Of a DNA stretch of 64,000 bases, positions 49,891-60,418 are shown piece after piece; the stretch's first letter is position 1, and each line of letters opens with the position of its first letter. The stretch covers positions 1-64,000 of the forward strand of contig WBMZ01003334.1 in NCBI GenBank assembly GCA_013400975.1, written 5' to 3'. The notes under the pieces were generated by a model. It worked only from the letters and a program-made list of their open reading frames with translations, was not told the origin of the DNA and made no database searches. The stretch is from Atrichornis clamosus. Lineage: Eukaryota; Chordata; Aves; Passeriformes; Menuridae. Both the position numbers and the translations under genes were made by a program.

Positions 49891-50460
49891 TTCTTTCTTG
49901 TCATGTCACAGGAAGATCTCCAAGCTCCATTACTTTCTTCGCAGGTGCTACTTGTACATCCTTGCAGCAGGGTATCTCTTCCTCCCTTAACATGGAACCT
50001 AATTAATAACTTTGGTTTCCCATTTCTACTTGTTTTAATATGTGTACTCCCAAGATCCTGACTGCACAAATTCACTGTACTTATAGGAAGCATGTTCTGC
50101 TCATTTCTTCATGCTGTCTCAACCTGGAAGTACAAGTAGTTAAATACCTGAATGCGCAAGTAAGAAAATAAATCAGAATTTTTTAAAAAAACAAACAAAA
50201 CAAAAAACACAACCAAAAAAACCACACAACCAAGAAAAACCTCATGAAAACTTAAAATGTGCAGGCATAGATTTACAGAGAAAATTCCCATGGTATTTCA
50301 GAAATGTGAAAATTCAGAAGCAAAGGGCACAATCCTCCTACCAGGTGCAAAAGAGCTATAAAATATTCTAGCCCACCCTTTCTAATAAACAGCCTACACA
50401 ACCAAAATAGAGCAGAAACAATGAGTCTTACAGCATGAATACAAAACTTTGTTCACTATA

Positions 50461-50529
50461 CACTAAACTAATAGTATCACTAAAATAATAGTATACACTA
50501 ATAATAGTATACACTAAAATAATAGTATC
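50461..50529. repeat. Four-unit minisatellite, 16-18 bp units
   Basis: Units CACTAAACTAATAGTAT (50461-50477), CACTAAAATAATAGTATA (50478-50495), CACTAATAATAGTATA (50496-50511) and CACTAAAATAATAGTATC (from 50512). It lies about 335 bp from the first tRNA-Ala gene. Units vary by short indels typical of replication slippage. Confidence 0.85.
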
Positions 50530-50856
50530 AAATTCAAAGGTAACTAATGAATGAAATAATTACATAAAGATTTAATGATGAAAAAATTTCTCATTTACTT
50601 TTCTCAATTTTTTCACATCGTTTATTATTGCATTAAAATGTCAGTAAGTTATTTCATGCAAAGATTATATTTTTTGCTTCCTTTATGCAAAAGAACATAC
50701 GATTTGAAATGAAAAAATGAAATATTTCAATCAATATGCTTTTTTTTAATTTACAGTTCTTTCATGTTTGTTTACACCATTATACAAAAAAAATTAAGCG
50801 TAAATAGGAAAATAATTTTAAATGCCGCCGTCTAGTTTATAATGAAACCAATACTG

Positions 50857-50860
50857 AAAA
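50857..50860 (-). terminator. Pol III T-run terminator of tRNA copy 1
   Basis: TTTT on the minus strand, three bases past the tRNA 3' end (GTG TTTT). This is the same arrangement as copies 3 and 5. Confidence 0.8.
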
Positions 50861-50863
50861 CAC

Positions 50864-50936
50864 TGGAGAATGCGGGCATCGATCCCGCTACCTCTCGCAT
50901 GCTAAGCGAGCGCTCTACCATTTGAGCTAATTCCCC
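50864..50936 (-). tRNA. tRNA-Ala-AGC: tRNA-Ala (anticodon AGC), copy 1
   Basis: 73-nt gene with a full cloverleaf. The acceptor stem is GGGGAAT/ATTCTCC, the D stem GCTC/GAGC, the anticodon stem CTCGC/GCGAG around loop TTAGCAT (anticodon AGC at 34-36), and the T stem GCGGG/CCCGC. The G3:U70 wobble pair, the key identity element for alanyl-tRNA synthetase, is present. Box A (TAGCTCAAATGG) and box B (GGATCGATGCC) form the internal Pol III promoter. A TTTT terminator follows at once on the minus strand (+ strand 50857-50860). There is no intron. A34 would be edited to inosine to read GCU, GCC and GCA. Confidence 0.98.
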
Positions 50937-51264
50937 ATCTGAAAAAAAAAACTTCGCAACTTGGAGATGCACACTCCAAATGTACGAAAAACTACAACGT
51001 AACTACATTTGATCATAAATTCATTGTTTCTTGCTGAGTCATTCTTTCCACTCGCCGACAACTGACTGCAGCTCACATGTGGCTGGAGTCATGGGACGCT
51101 TCTTTCAGCATGTGAATAATCTTATTCATCCTTTTATACTAGGAGTCTCTGTTATTTTGCTCTTTTCATACAAGCAGGTCTCCAAAAATGGAGCTACTTA
51201 AAAGAAACCAAATGTGTGCTTTTAGAAAGAAAAAAACCACCGACTTTTTGAAAAATGAGCACAC

Positions 51265-51570
51265 TCGTGCTCACGTGACTCGACACACAGCATAAAGCCT
51301 ACCTCGCAGGCAGGGAATACGTACGGCCCCCGCTAAAACTGCGGCCACAGCCGCCCGGAGCCCAGCCCCCGGTAAAGCTGCACCCACAGCTCCTCGGAGC
51401 CCGGCTCTCCCCAAAAAGCAACCACAGGGAGCAGCGATGGCGCGGTCACAGAGGCCGCTCCTCGCCGCCGCTGCTGCTCCGCGCTCGCCCCCGGCGCTGC
51501 GGTCACGACCCCTGCAGCTGTGTTCCCTCACCGACCCGCCCCAGGGCCTCGGATCCTCGCGTTTGCTTCC
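51265..51570. promoter_or_regulatory. CpG island with E-box, unassigned promoter
   Basis: About 300 bp of dense CpG and GC sequence in AT-rich surroundings. At its left edge, 51272-51277, CACGTG lies in TCACGTGACT, a USF/TFE3-type E-box. On the minus strand a possible donor GCGAG/GTAGGC lies near 51300, pointing toward the candidate exons at 49-50 kb. On the plus strand an ATG at 51437 opens 48 codons. I cannot name a gene that starts here, and the island may simply serve Pol III-rich open chromatin. Confidence 0.5.
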
Positions 51571-51694
51571 CTGCTTCCGCTAGAGAGCCCTCTCTCCTTC
51601 CACGAACCCTTTCCCTTCGCGTTCCAGAATCCCCCACCACCTGATCCATTCTCTTCCATCCCCTCCTTCCCCCAGCCTCCTTGCTTCTGCTTCA

Positions 51695-52270
51695 CAGCAT
51701 CACAGAATCACTTAGGTTGGAAAAGACCTCAGATATCATTGAGTCCAACTGAACACCACCACGTCAATTAGACGATGGCACTAAGTGGTATGTCCGGTCT
51801 TTCCTTAAACTCTTCCAGGGACGGGTGACTCCACTGCCTCCCCGGGCAGTCCGTTCTAATGTCTAATCACACTTTGCGAAGAAATTCCTCCTGATATCCA
51901 ACCTAAACCTTCCCTGGCGCAGCTTAAGACTATGTCGTCTCATCCTGTCATGTTACCTGAGAGAAGAAGCCGATCCCCACCTTGCCACAATCTCCTTTCA
52001 GGCAGTTGTAGAGTGGTAAGATCTCCCCTGAGCCTCCTCTTCTCCAGGCTAAACAACCACAGTTCTCTCAGCTGCTCCTCAGTAGGACTTACCCTCCAGA
52101 CCCTTCATCAGCCCTATTACCCTCCTCTGGACACGATCCAGCACCTCAATGTCTTTCTTGTAGTGAGGAGCCCAGAACTGAAGACAGCACTCAAGGTGCA
52201 GCCTCACCACTGCTGAGTACAGGGAGACAATCACTGCCCTGGTCCTGCTGGCCACACTATTTCTGATACA
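51695..52270 (-). mobile_element. CR1 LINE 3' end, minus strand
   Basis: Starts with the reversed tail (CATCACAGAATCACTTAGG), then TTGGAAAAGACCTCAGA and ATCATTGAGTCCAACTG. It continues through the 3' UTR into the ORF2 C-terminus, whose minus-strand translation includes [20 protein letters not shown] (52079-52306). At about 575 bp it is the longest recent-looking copy here, yet frame breaks are present. It shares its tail type with the copy at 45247-45448 in opposite orientation. Confidence 0.93.
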
Positions 52271-54116
52271 AAAGTAATGTGAAAACACCTGTAACAACTT
52301 CCACATAATTGCAGTTGATCAAACCAGGTTTTTTGAGCAGAACCAAACCAAAGTGGCCGAGTTCCACTTTACATCTTCTCCCTACTTAACAACAGAGGTC
52401 TCTCAGGTGTCTCTCTGAAATATAAACTGACGTATCCAGCAAGAGAGCTGGTTTTGACTTTGGTTCTTTGTAGGGTGACAGGAGTTTACAAACTCCACCT
52501 GATCTGGCATGTATACTTCTGCTCTTCTCTGTATGCTCTCTGTGCTCTTGCACACACAGCCAAATTATAGAGCCCATAATCTACCACTCGGTGACTTTCT
52601 GACTATTGCCTGACCAACTTCGTTTACACAGCAGACTCTTTCCTGCACTATGTCGGCACTACACAAGACAATGGCTCCTTGCTAAGCCAAGCTGCACTTC
52701 TCACTCCACAGCAGAATAGGAGAGGTTACTCATCCATTAAGTCAGGCAAAGAAGAAATAATATCAGAGCGTGAGTGGAGGTAAGATCGCCACTTGACTGG
52801 TTTCTAACCAGCCTGGCTTGTTTTTACATCATTTACTGGCTTCTGGTGATGCTGAATCATTTTATGTACATTAGCCCTGACATGTGATGGATAGCTTGGA
52901 GCCACTTTACAACAATATCCAGTTGTCTGGAGCTGGATTCCTTGGCAGGTGGCAACACAGACTAGGAGTAGCTGAAACTAGCACACTGTCTGTATGTGGC
53001 AGTATTCACTTCACGCTTGACAAGCTTCAGCATTGATTTGCTACAATTTTTTGACAGTGCCAACCACAAGAAAATAGAAGGGGAGGAAAAAATAATACTA
53101 TTCAGAAAAAAATGGAGTTGTCAGTTCTAAAAGCACTAATGGTGCAAATGAGAATAATAATTAAGTATACAACTCCTAGGGATTTATGGCCAGCTGTACA
53201 TTTAACCTATACTAGATTTTTTTTTTTTGTTGGTTGGTTGGTTGGTGTTGGTTGGTTGTCTGTTTTGTTTTTTCCTTGTGTTTTTTAAATGCTAAAGCTA
53301 GTCCTGTCAGAGTTAAACCCAAGATTTTTGAAGAGGGCAAGGGATGACTGTGTATAGTTTTTCAATGTTTGCAGAATGTTTTAAAGATTAAAAACAGCAT
53401 GAAAATGATGTGGTTGTAACACTTGTGAAGTAAGAAGAGATCTTTGCAATGTAAATAATTCAATTTTCTATGGCAGCTGCTAGAACATGCACAGGCACTT
53501 CAGCAGATTTCCTGTTGAAAACACTAGATGAAAAACTGTGCTACAAAATCCAGCTGAAGTAAGGCACTTTTTTTTTTTCACATGATCTTATTTATGCAAC
53601 ATCAACCACCTTTGGATGTTCATCTGGGCCTAAAAGCTCCTACTTACTTGATCATCTCTAGGAATTTAGAGCAAATTAGCTAACCAACACTCATTACTCC
53701 ATGGTAAATGTCAATCATTTTTAGCAGCGATGACAAGGAACATATTTAAACCAGACATTCCTGAGTAACTTCCTGGTCAAGTATCTGGATTTAAAAAAAA
53801 AAACACCACCTTATTTTTGTCTTTATCTTCAGAGAACGTAAAGCTTTCTTCACAGGAAGGTGTTTAGAAATGGCTACTCACAATTCCAATGCTGCTATAA
53901 TCCTGAACAACTGGTAAACAAGAGTCTGCACTGATCTTGTTTCAAATTATCTAACACCATCAATATTTTTTCATAACCTTTTATTCATTTGAGAAGTGTT
54001 GAAATAGCTGTAATTTTACTAACAACATTTAGCAAAAGAAAAACTCGTGAGCTACATAAAAATAGCTCAGCTCTTGCTGAAAGAAATCTACTAATTCCTG
54101 CTTTTTCCTTTACTTT
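52271..54116. other. No gene recognised
   Basis: Unique AT-rich DNA apart from a T-run and (GTTG)n tract at 53217-53259. No RNA gene or supported exon was seen. Confidence 0.5.
53217..53259. repeat. T-run followed by (TTGG)n microsatellite
   Basis: Twelve T residues pass into repeated GTTG/GGTT tetranucleotides with one interruption. Confidence 0.9.
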
Positions 54117-54123
54117 TTTTCAG

Positions 54124-54291
54124 GAAAAATATCTAGCAATACACAAAAACAACCAGGTTGCAAATGCACAGGAAATGTGTTATTGTCAAAACTTCAGAGA
54201 CTTCAAGGAACTGAGGAAGAAGAATGTAAGCTGGAGCACCTTAGCCTACAGTTTCACCAAGCCTGCTGGCTGGACAAACCAAAGGTGGGTT
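54124..54291 (+). other. Candidate internal exon, unknown transcript
   Basis: A very good plus-strand acceptor (CTTTACTTTTTTTCAG) and an acceptable donor (CCAAAG/GTGGGT) bound a block of about 168 nt. It has one frame open throughout, including VLLSKLQRLQGTEEEECKLE then HLSLQFHQACWLDKPK. It also has a second open frame (EKYLAIHKNNQ...). No family is recognised and no joining exons can be proven. It could be an exon of an unannotated transcript or a pseudo-exon. Confidence 0.22.
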
Positions 54292-54759
54292 TTACCATAC
54301 ACTGCATTTTCTTGCTAGCAGTTAACCTGATGCTTGGTGTCAAAGGTTCAGAGGCCAAGGTCTTTTTACAAGACAGGAACAGCTTTTACAGTTGCAAATA
54401 ATCTTTATGTTTTATAATCTCCTTAAGAAAAAAAGAAAAGTGACACAGAAAAGATATATTGCATACCCAAATTATTTAGAAGTCATGCTCTCAAGTGTTA
54501 GAAACTACCAAGAATATAGTTGGAAAATGAGGATTCTGTTCCCCTTAAATGCATACTGATATACATTTTTTTAAATTGTGTTTTGCAACCTCCATCCTCA
54601 AAGCAATGCTTAGGAAAATGAATGAGCATAAACCTAATTATGAATTTACCTTATGAAAAAAAAATTTCAGTCCATTTAAAGGCATATACACTCGGTTGTT
54701 ATTCCTGCAATGTACAGTCATCATATTTGGGAAAACTAGCATAAAAAACCTGCTCTTTC

Positions 54760-54960
54760 CAGCATTACCTTTTCCCCGGATGGTACAGAAGGCAGCTCAG
54801 GGGGGGACACCAGAACTGACCACCAGGCAGGCTGGTGGCTTTTCTTCTGAAGACTTACCTGCCATCCCAACGACTGCCTCAGGCATTAGGAGCAGACGCA
54901 GCTACAGCATTTCCCTGTTTCCACCTTCCAGCACAGCCTATTCACCGCTCCATCTATAAA
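54760..54960 (+). other. Candidate exon-like open block, unknown
   Basis: After CTCTTTCCAG, a plus-strand frame runs open for about 65 codons (PRMVQKAAQGGTPELTTRQA, later SRRSYSISLFPPSSTAYS) to a TAA just before a GTAAAA. Composition is protein-like, but no family is known. Joined to the candidate exon at 54124-54291 in the simplest way, the phases do not agree. Minus-strand frames overlap it. Weak. Confidence 0.15.
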
Positions 54961-54969
54961 GGTAAAAAA

Positions 54970-55390
54970 AGGAGGACAGCAGCTGCCCGGGAGGAGAGAG
55001 TTGCCATTGGCGTGGGTGGAAGGAGCAGAGGCATCCACAGAAGGTTCTAGCACACGGCAGGGCATGCTTGGTGCCCGGGAAGGGCAGAGCAGAGGCCACA
55101 CTCTGAGAGGCCGGGAAGGTGGGAACATGGGGGAAGGGGCGCTGTGTTGGGGTTGTTGTCCCTTGGAGCGAGTCTGGGCTGGGACCGTCGAAAGACAGAG
55201 CAGGCGGAAGAGGTTTGTACACAGCCCTTTACGCAGAGGCATCTGGTTGTAATGGTTGCCTCAGTGTGCCTCACGAAATGCGGTTTGGCCGTCGTGGGGG
55301 TGTTTGTTTGACGGGGAAGTGCAGTGGGCGGTCCTGCTCCTCAGTGGAGCGGGTGGTTTTGTGTGTTCTCGTGGGGTGCTTCCTACGCCT
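54970..55390. promoter_or_regulatory. Moderately CpG-rich block, possible promoter
   Basis: GC-rich, with roughly 20 CpG dinucleotides by eye over about 400 bp, well above the flanks. No TATA box or named gene start is seen. It could be the promoter of an unannotated transcript on either strand. An exon-like block follows on the plus strand at 56166. Confidence 0.35.
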
Positions 55391-56165
55391 GGGCTGTGCT
55401 GCCGTGACACAGGCTCCAGCCCTTTTTCAATTGCTCTCAACACCTGCAACCACACTAATCCTACATTGCGTTATTAAAATTTTAACAGCTGTTGTTTTCT
55501 TTCGCTTCTGATCCTGCTCATCCAGAGTTCACTTAGCATGTAACACTGAGCCCAGGAGAGAGAAGTGGAAGAATCAAATCAGAGGATAACATGGACTGAA
55601 GAACTTGTTGAAGTGGGTGCTATCTTAAACTTCTTTGTGTATCTTAATTCAGCATGGTTGTGATGTTTCTGTGCTATACCTGTGTTTCGAGTACACTGTA
55701 AGCAGGTAGCTTCATCCAGCGAATGCAGGTCTTCTAATGATAAGTCTGGTTTCCCCGTTCTAGTTTAAAATTATTGTATAGCATGTTGGTGTATAAATTT
55801 AAAAAAGAAAAGCTCTCAGATTTTCATATGGACCTAAGTAATCAAATGCTAAACATACACTGAACTTCAGTCAGTTCTGTGTATCTTAATCCTCTACTCT
55901 TTGAATACTGCAGCCAAATACATTTTTCAGTTCATTCTATATAACCAGTTATTTGAGTCTTTTTATAAATGGTCAGTTTATTTATTTAGATGAGGTTATT
56001 GTTCTTAAAACTACTATATTTCTGGATAAATTCTCATTTAGTGAGTAGATAGTTCTGTTCCTTAGTAAAATCCACAGGAGAGGGATCAGAATTTTCTTAA
56101 ATCTTCTAAGATACGGATATCTTAATCATTCTCACCCTTGTTAACATCTGCACAAAAAGTGAAAG

Positions 56166-56258
56166 ATGGATAAAAATTCAAAGGATAAAGAAATTGTCTA
56201 CCATTTTGTGGAAATCCATGGCTTAGAAGAGACACTAAATGAACTTGAGGAAAATACT
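56166..56258 (+). other. Candidate coding exon beginning with ATG, unknown
   Basis: An ATG in the context GAAAGATGG opens a frame MDKNSKDKEIVYHFVEIHGL then EETLNELEENT, which reaches a possible donor ACT/GTATGT. The charged, helix-prone sequence looks coding. The next in-frame stop is only four codons beyond the donor. No downstream exon in matching phase was found with confidence, and no family is recognised. Confidence 0.2.
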
Positions 56259-59200
56259 GTATGTGCTGTTTAGTGATAGCTGATTAACCAGGTGGCCTAG
56301 GCATGACTAGCACACATTGTCTCCTGTGTGGAGTTCCAGGGAAATGGGGTGGTTTAAAAGACAAGGATGCAGATCCATTGGGATTCAGGCATAGTTAATC
56401 TCACTGCTTTTGTAACAACCTTAATTGATGATTATTATTAAACAGTTTGTTTTGAAGGGGTAGCTGCATAGTATGTAAAGTTAATAATACAGTTTTTCTC
56501 TACTGTCATCCTGTTTATTTCAAGGAGGGCATTGTACATGAGCTCTATGATGTTGAAACTTTTTTCAAACACTCATTGAGTTGATAGGGATACAAGGTCT
56601 TAAAAAAAATTGGATTAAGTTGTGATATGAGTCTAGAAATTTTCATTTTCCTAGAAATGAAATCTAAATGTGTAGTTTTTTAAATATGTGACTTCCTGTT
56701 TCCCCATCTGAAAACAGAAGGAAATCTTTGCCAATCTGGAATCCTTTTTGCTAGCCTAGATGGAAATTTAAAATCCATGGATCTGTTTAGAGAAAGAGAA
56801 TGATAACTCATATGTTCTACTCAGTATTTCAATTCTCTGATAAAATTTGAGATTTTAGAGGTTGAAATAATGAGGGTGATTTTTGTGCAGTCCCCGGGGA
56901 GATGACATAGAGTAGCATGAAATGATCTCGCTCAGTGCTGTGCTTTAAGATGACTGTCTTCTTATTAATGCAGATAGAGAACAATATTAACCTAAATGCC
57001 AATCCAGTAAATATACACAAAGAGCATTATGATTTTGTACTTCTTACAAAAGTGATGTATTTAATTCATTTAATATGAATTATTTTGGCCTTTGCAAATT
57101 TCTGTTATGGCTGCTAATGGTGAATGAAGTTATGCAAGATGCCTGGCTAAGCTGATTATTTGACCAATATTACAGAATTTTGTCCTGATGCATTAACTCC
57201 CAGATGGACTATACTGATTTTCCTCAAACATGGTAACAGCAGTGGCAAATATTAGTAAAAGTAGCAAATCTTTCTAGGGTTTATTAAGTTTCGGGTTGTT
57301 TTTTTTTTTGTTAGTTCTTGTGTTTCAGAGTTTCTTTAGCGTATTTATGTCTTGTGGTTTGGGCATAAAGTGATGAATGATGGTAAAAGGAGGCAAAATT
57401 TTATTAACAAGCAATAACATCTTCATCAACAAGTCAAGTTTTATTCTCATTGTGGCCATTAAAGACAGAAATAGTTTTGATATTCTGGCAGGTTTCTTCT
57501 GATTCATGGCACAGCTCCTGTATGGCTTTTTATGTGATTTACAGTGCTTTTGGAGGGGGGTGGTGTCTGTTGTGGTTTGGGGTTTGTTTGTGGGTTTCTT
57601 CCCTCCAAAGGATGGTGTGCCTTTTGCTGTCCAATTCCATATTTTGATCCTGCTTTTCAGTAAAATTATTCTTGAGGTCCAGAACACATTTCCTTCAATG
57701 CTTTAAATACAGATTTTCCTTCAATGCTTTAAATACAGGATGAATACTGGATACCGAACTGGAGACGTATTTGTTTCATTTTAATGCTGTATCTATCAAC
57801 TTTAAGGTTAGACTATTTAAAAGAATAAATTGAACATACTATGGCTGTCCTTATTCATTTTGCCACTGCTTAATTTATAGTTAATTCTGAGTTTTGCTTG
57901 ATTTTCAGTGAATTTTACCCTGCCTACTGTGTTAAAGCCTTAAGATTGTCAGTGCTTAGTCACAAATTAAAAGTGTCATGGGCAGCAGAACTTGCCAGTT
58001 TGTGTGCAGCTGTAAGCCTGCTTGGGGATTCCCTTAGTTAAGCTGTGTGGATGGGCTTTACCATTCCAAACCTGGCATGATGAAACCCTGGTCCTGCCTG
58101 GGCTGTGGTCATACAAGCCTAATACAAACACAACTAGAAGGGTTCTGTTTGCTTGCTTGTTTGTTCTACAGCATAGGTGTTTTTGAGACTTAGGTGGTTT
58201 TTGTTCAGAAGGAATACTAAGAAAAATGTGAAACATCCCAGAGTAGAAGTAGCAGCAAGCTTCTGTACTTTGCCAGACGTACTGACCTGTGGGGCTTTTA
58301 GTCAGCCAGCTGCTTAAATGTCAGTGGTATCTGCAGCGTAATTCCAGCAGTAAGAACTTAATTATCTCCTGCAAGTTAATTTCAGATGCTTCTTTCCACA
58401 TTGATTAGGTTTTAATAGGATAGGAAGAAACATTTTTTCCCAAAGCCAGCTGTTTGAATCAGAGTTAGGGAGCAGGCAGCAAGACACTGGAGTTTTGTTA
58501 ATGGAAGAATGTGCACAGGTCTTTTGGTACAGGGCTTTAGGGTTAGACCAAGACTGAAATTTGGTTGTTCTGCTTTCTGAAATCACTAAGGCATTGAAGA
58601 GGAGAGATTTGAAAGATCTTTATATATCAGTGTGATTCACATGTCTTAAAGCATCTTGGGGAAATCTAGAACTGTTTCTGTAGTAACTTAATAAATTTAA
58701 TTTCAGATACACTTTTTCCAGAAAGGCAAATCAGTTAATATTGTAAGTGTAATAAAAGTTCACAACTCTCTCTTGCTTTTTTGCAAACCACTGATCAGAA
58801 TTTTCATTACTGTTTCTTTATAGTAATGATTTTATTTTGGGAGGTTTTTTTGACATTTTAATTGTATTTTCTTGATTATTACATGTGTCTGTATAAGTGT
58901 GCGTGTCTGTCTGGTGATAGAGTCACAACTTAAAAATTCCCGAGAGATCTAAGTAAATAATATGAACTATTAGTTTGTTTCCCAGTGTTCCATTTGCCTG
59001 GGTGCCTTTTTTTTTTTTTAACCCCCTTTTTTATAACATAAACCCAGACTCTACTGCTACAAGACAAAGAACTGGAAGAACTCTACCTACTGAGTCACAT
59101 ATATCTTATATTGTAAAATGTGCAGAAGGGTAAAATCATTTAGTCGATTGTCTCCCACCTAGGGATTACAAATAGGAAAAATCTGTTTTAGAAAAATACA

Positions 59201-59643
59201 GTATTTAAATATATCCAGATTCCTCTTAGGCAGTAGTAATTGTTTGGTGTGAACGTAAGTCAGCCGTTGCCGGGAAACACAGCCCGTGTATTACCCAGAT
59301 GCAGCTCAGCTGAACAAAGCACCTGCTGCTGCATTCGAGGAGTCCAGATATCATGTTAGGCAAAATTCCCACTGCGGCTGTCCAAAGCAGTGTGCTGCCA
59401 GGAAGACTTAATTGTTTCTGCGTTTCACTGGAAGGCTGTGTTCTCTTCCTGCCTACCAGTGACTTCGGTAGGGGATTAGAAGGGCTCGGACTGCCCAGCT
59501 ACCGTGACTGGGGACAGGGGGCAAGTTTTGTTGTATTGGAGGCAGCGGATCACGTTTCGGTGCCTTTTGTAGGTATTCCGTCAGTGAGAGATATGAACGT
59601 AGGGATCGCCAGTAAAGAGGGTGGGTGGGCGCGTGCTCCGCGG
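56259..59643. other. Intergenic DNA, no gene recognised
   Basis: Contains a 26-bp-period tandem duplication at 57690-57738. A short block at about 57177-57231 is flanked by AG and GT, but its phase does not fit the block at 56166. No LINE or LTR is recognised. Confidence 0.45.
57690..57738. repeat. Two-copy tandem repeat, period 26 bp
   Basis: The block TTCCTTCAATGCTTTAAATA plus CAG occurs twice in direct succession with almost no change. Likely a recent slippage duplication. Confidence 0.9.
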
Positions 59644-59716
59644 GGGGAATTAGCTCAAATGGTAGAGCGCTCGCTTAGCATGCGAGAGGTAGCGGGATCG
59701 ATGCCCGCATTCTCCA
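59644..59716 (+). tRNA. tRNA-Ala-AGC: tRNA-Ala (anticodon AGC), copy 2
   Basis: Identical over all 73 nt to copy 1, with the same G3:U70 pair and internal boxes. Its 3' flank differs from the others: TTT follows at once, and the first four-T run is at 59748-59751, about 32 bp downstream, so its primary transcript should be the longest of the set. The upstream 100 bp is CpG-rich (GGGCGCGTGCTCCGCGG). Confidence 0.98.
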
Positions 59717-59747
59717 TTTGCTGGGACGCTGTTTAAATGTAAATGCG

Positions 59748-59751
59748 TTTT
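59748..59751 (+). terminator. Pol III T-run terminator of tRNA copy 2
   Basis: The first TTTT after copy 2, in GCGTTTTCCC. A weaker TTT directly at the gene end may give partial termination. Confidence 0.6.
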
Positions 59752-60338
59752 CCCGTAGCAGTTTAGTAAGATTTTAAATGAATCCATTTTAAGAAGGTTT
59801 GCATGATATGAATGATTTAAGTTGTTAACGTTGGTCAAAGCTGAGCCTTTTTATTTTTGAAGTGTAAATTATTTTCTTTTTATGGCTGGAGGAAGAAATT
59901 GAGTGGAGCTGAGAGACTATCACTTGAAACTCATGTTACGAACAAGTGTGTCCTTCCCATTCTATAGCGGGTGCAGGGGAGCTGGAAAGACAGTAATTCT
60001 GATGATGTATATAGACAACTATATACTTTTGCATCTTCTCAGAGACAATTTCAGTAAGTTTTCGTATCATTAAAAAGTAATAATAAATGATCACATTCAA
60101 AGCAGAAGTGAGGGACAGAATTGACTTCTCATAGTACAAAATAACGCCATTAGTATTAGATGCTTTTGTGAACTTGTTTTTCAGAGTGCGCAAGTGTAAC
60201 CTTGCTTATTGAAATTTCTTCTCCCTTTTTATTTGCCGCATGAGACGGTCTGGATCACTTGCTGTAGATTTGCTACCACAGACCCGGACAGTTCACGAAA
60301 GAAAATCTTTTTTTCCCCCCGTGGAGCTCCAGTCGATC
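59752..60338. other. Spacer between convergent tRNA copies 2 and 3
   Basis: AT-rich spacer of about 590 bp with no recognised element. Copies 2 and 3 face each other across it. Confidence 0.6.
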
Positions 60339-60342
60339 AAAA
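60339..60342 (-). terminator. Pol III T-run terminator of tRNA copy 3
   Basis: TTTT on the minus strand, three bases past the gene. Confidence 0.8.
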
Positions 60343-60345
60343 CAC

Positions 60346-60418
60346 TGGAGAATGCGGGCATCGATCCCGCTACCTCTCGCATGCTAAGCGAGCGCTCTAC
60401 CATTTGAGCTAATTCCCC
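60346..60418 (-). tRNA. tRNA-Ala-AGC: tRNA-Ala (anticodon AGC), copy 3
   Basis: Identical 73-nt gene on the minus strand. The gene is followed on its own strand by GTGTTTTGATCG, sharing GTGTTTT with copies 1 and 5. Upstream, on the minus strand, it has a CpG-rich 5' flank (GCCCGCCGCCGCCTCAGG). Confidence 0.98.

Noticed and set aside
51271..51531. 86-codon Ala/Gly/Arg-rich minus-strand frame
   Set aside because: Composition reflects the CpG island. No domain, and the start context is not convincing.
59353..59736. 127-codon plus-strand open frame ending over a tRNA, and similar frames at 60209-60412 and 62537-62746 that share peptides with it
   Set aside because: The shared peptides are translations of the identical tRNA-Ala genes, not protein homology.
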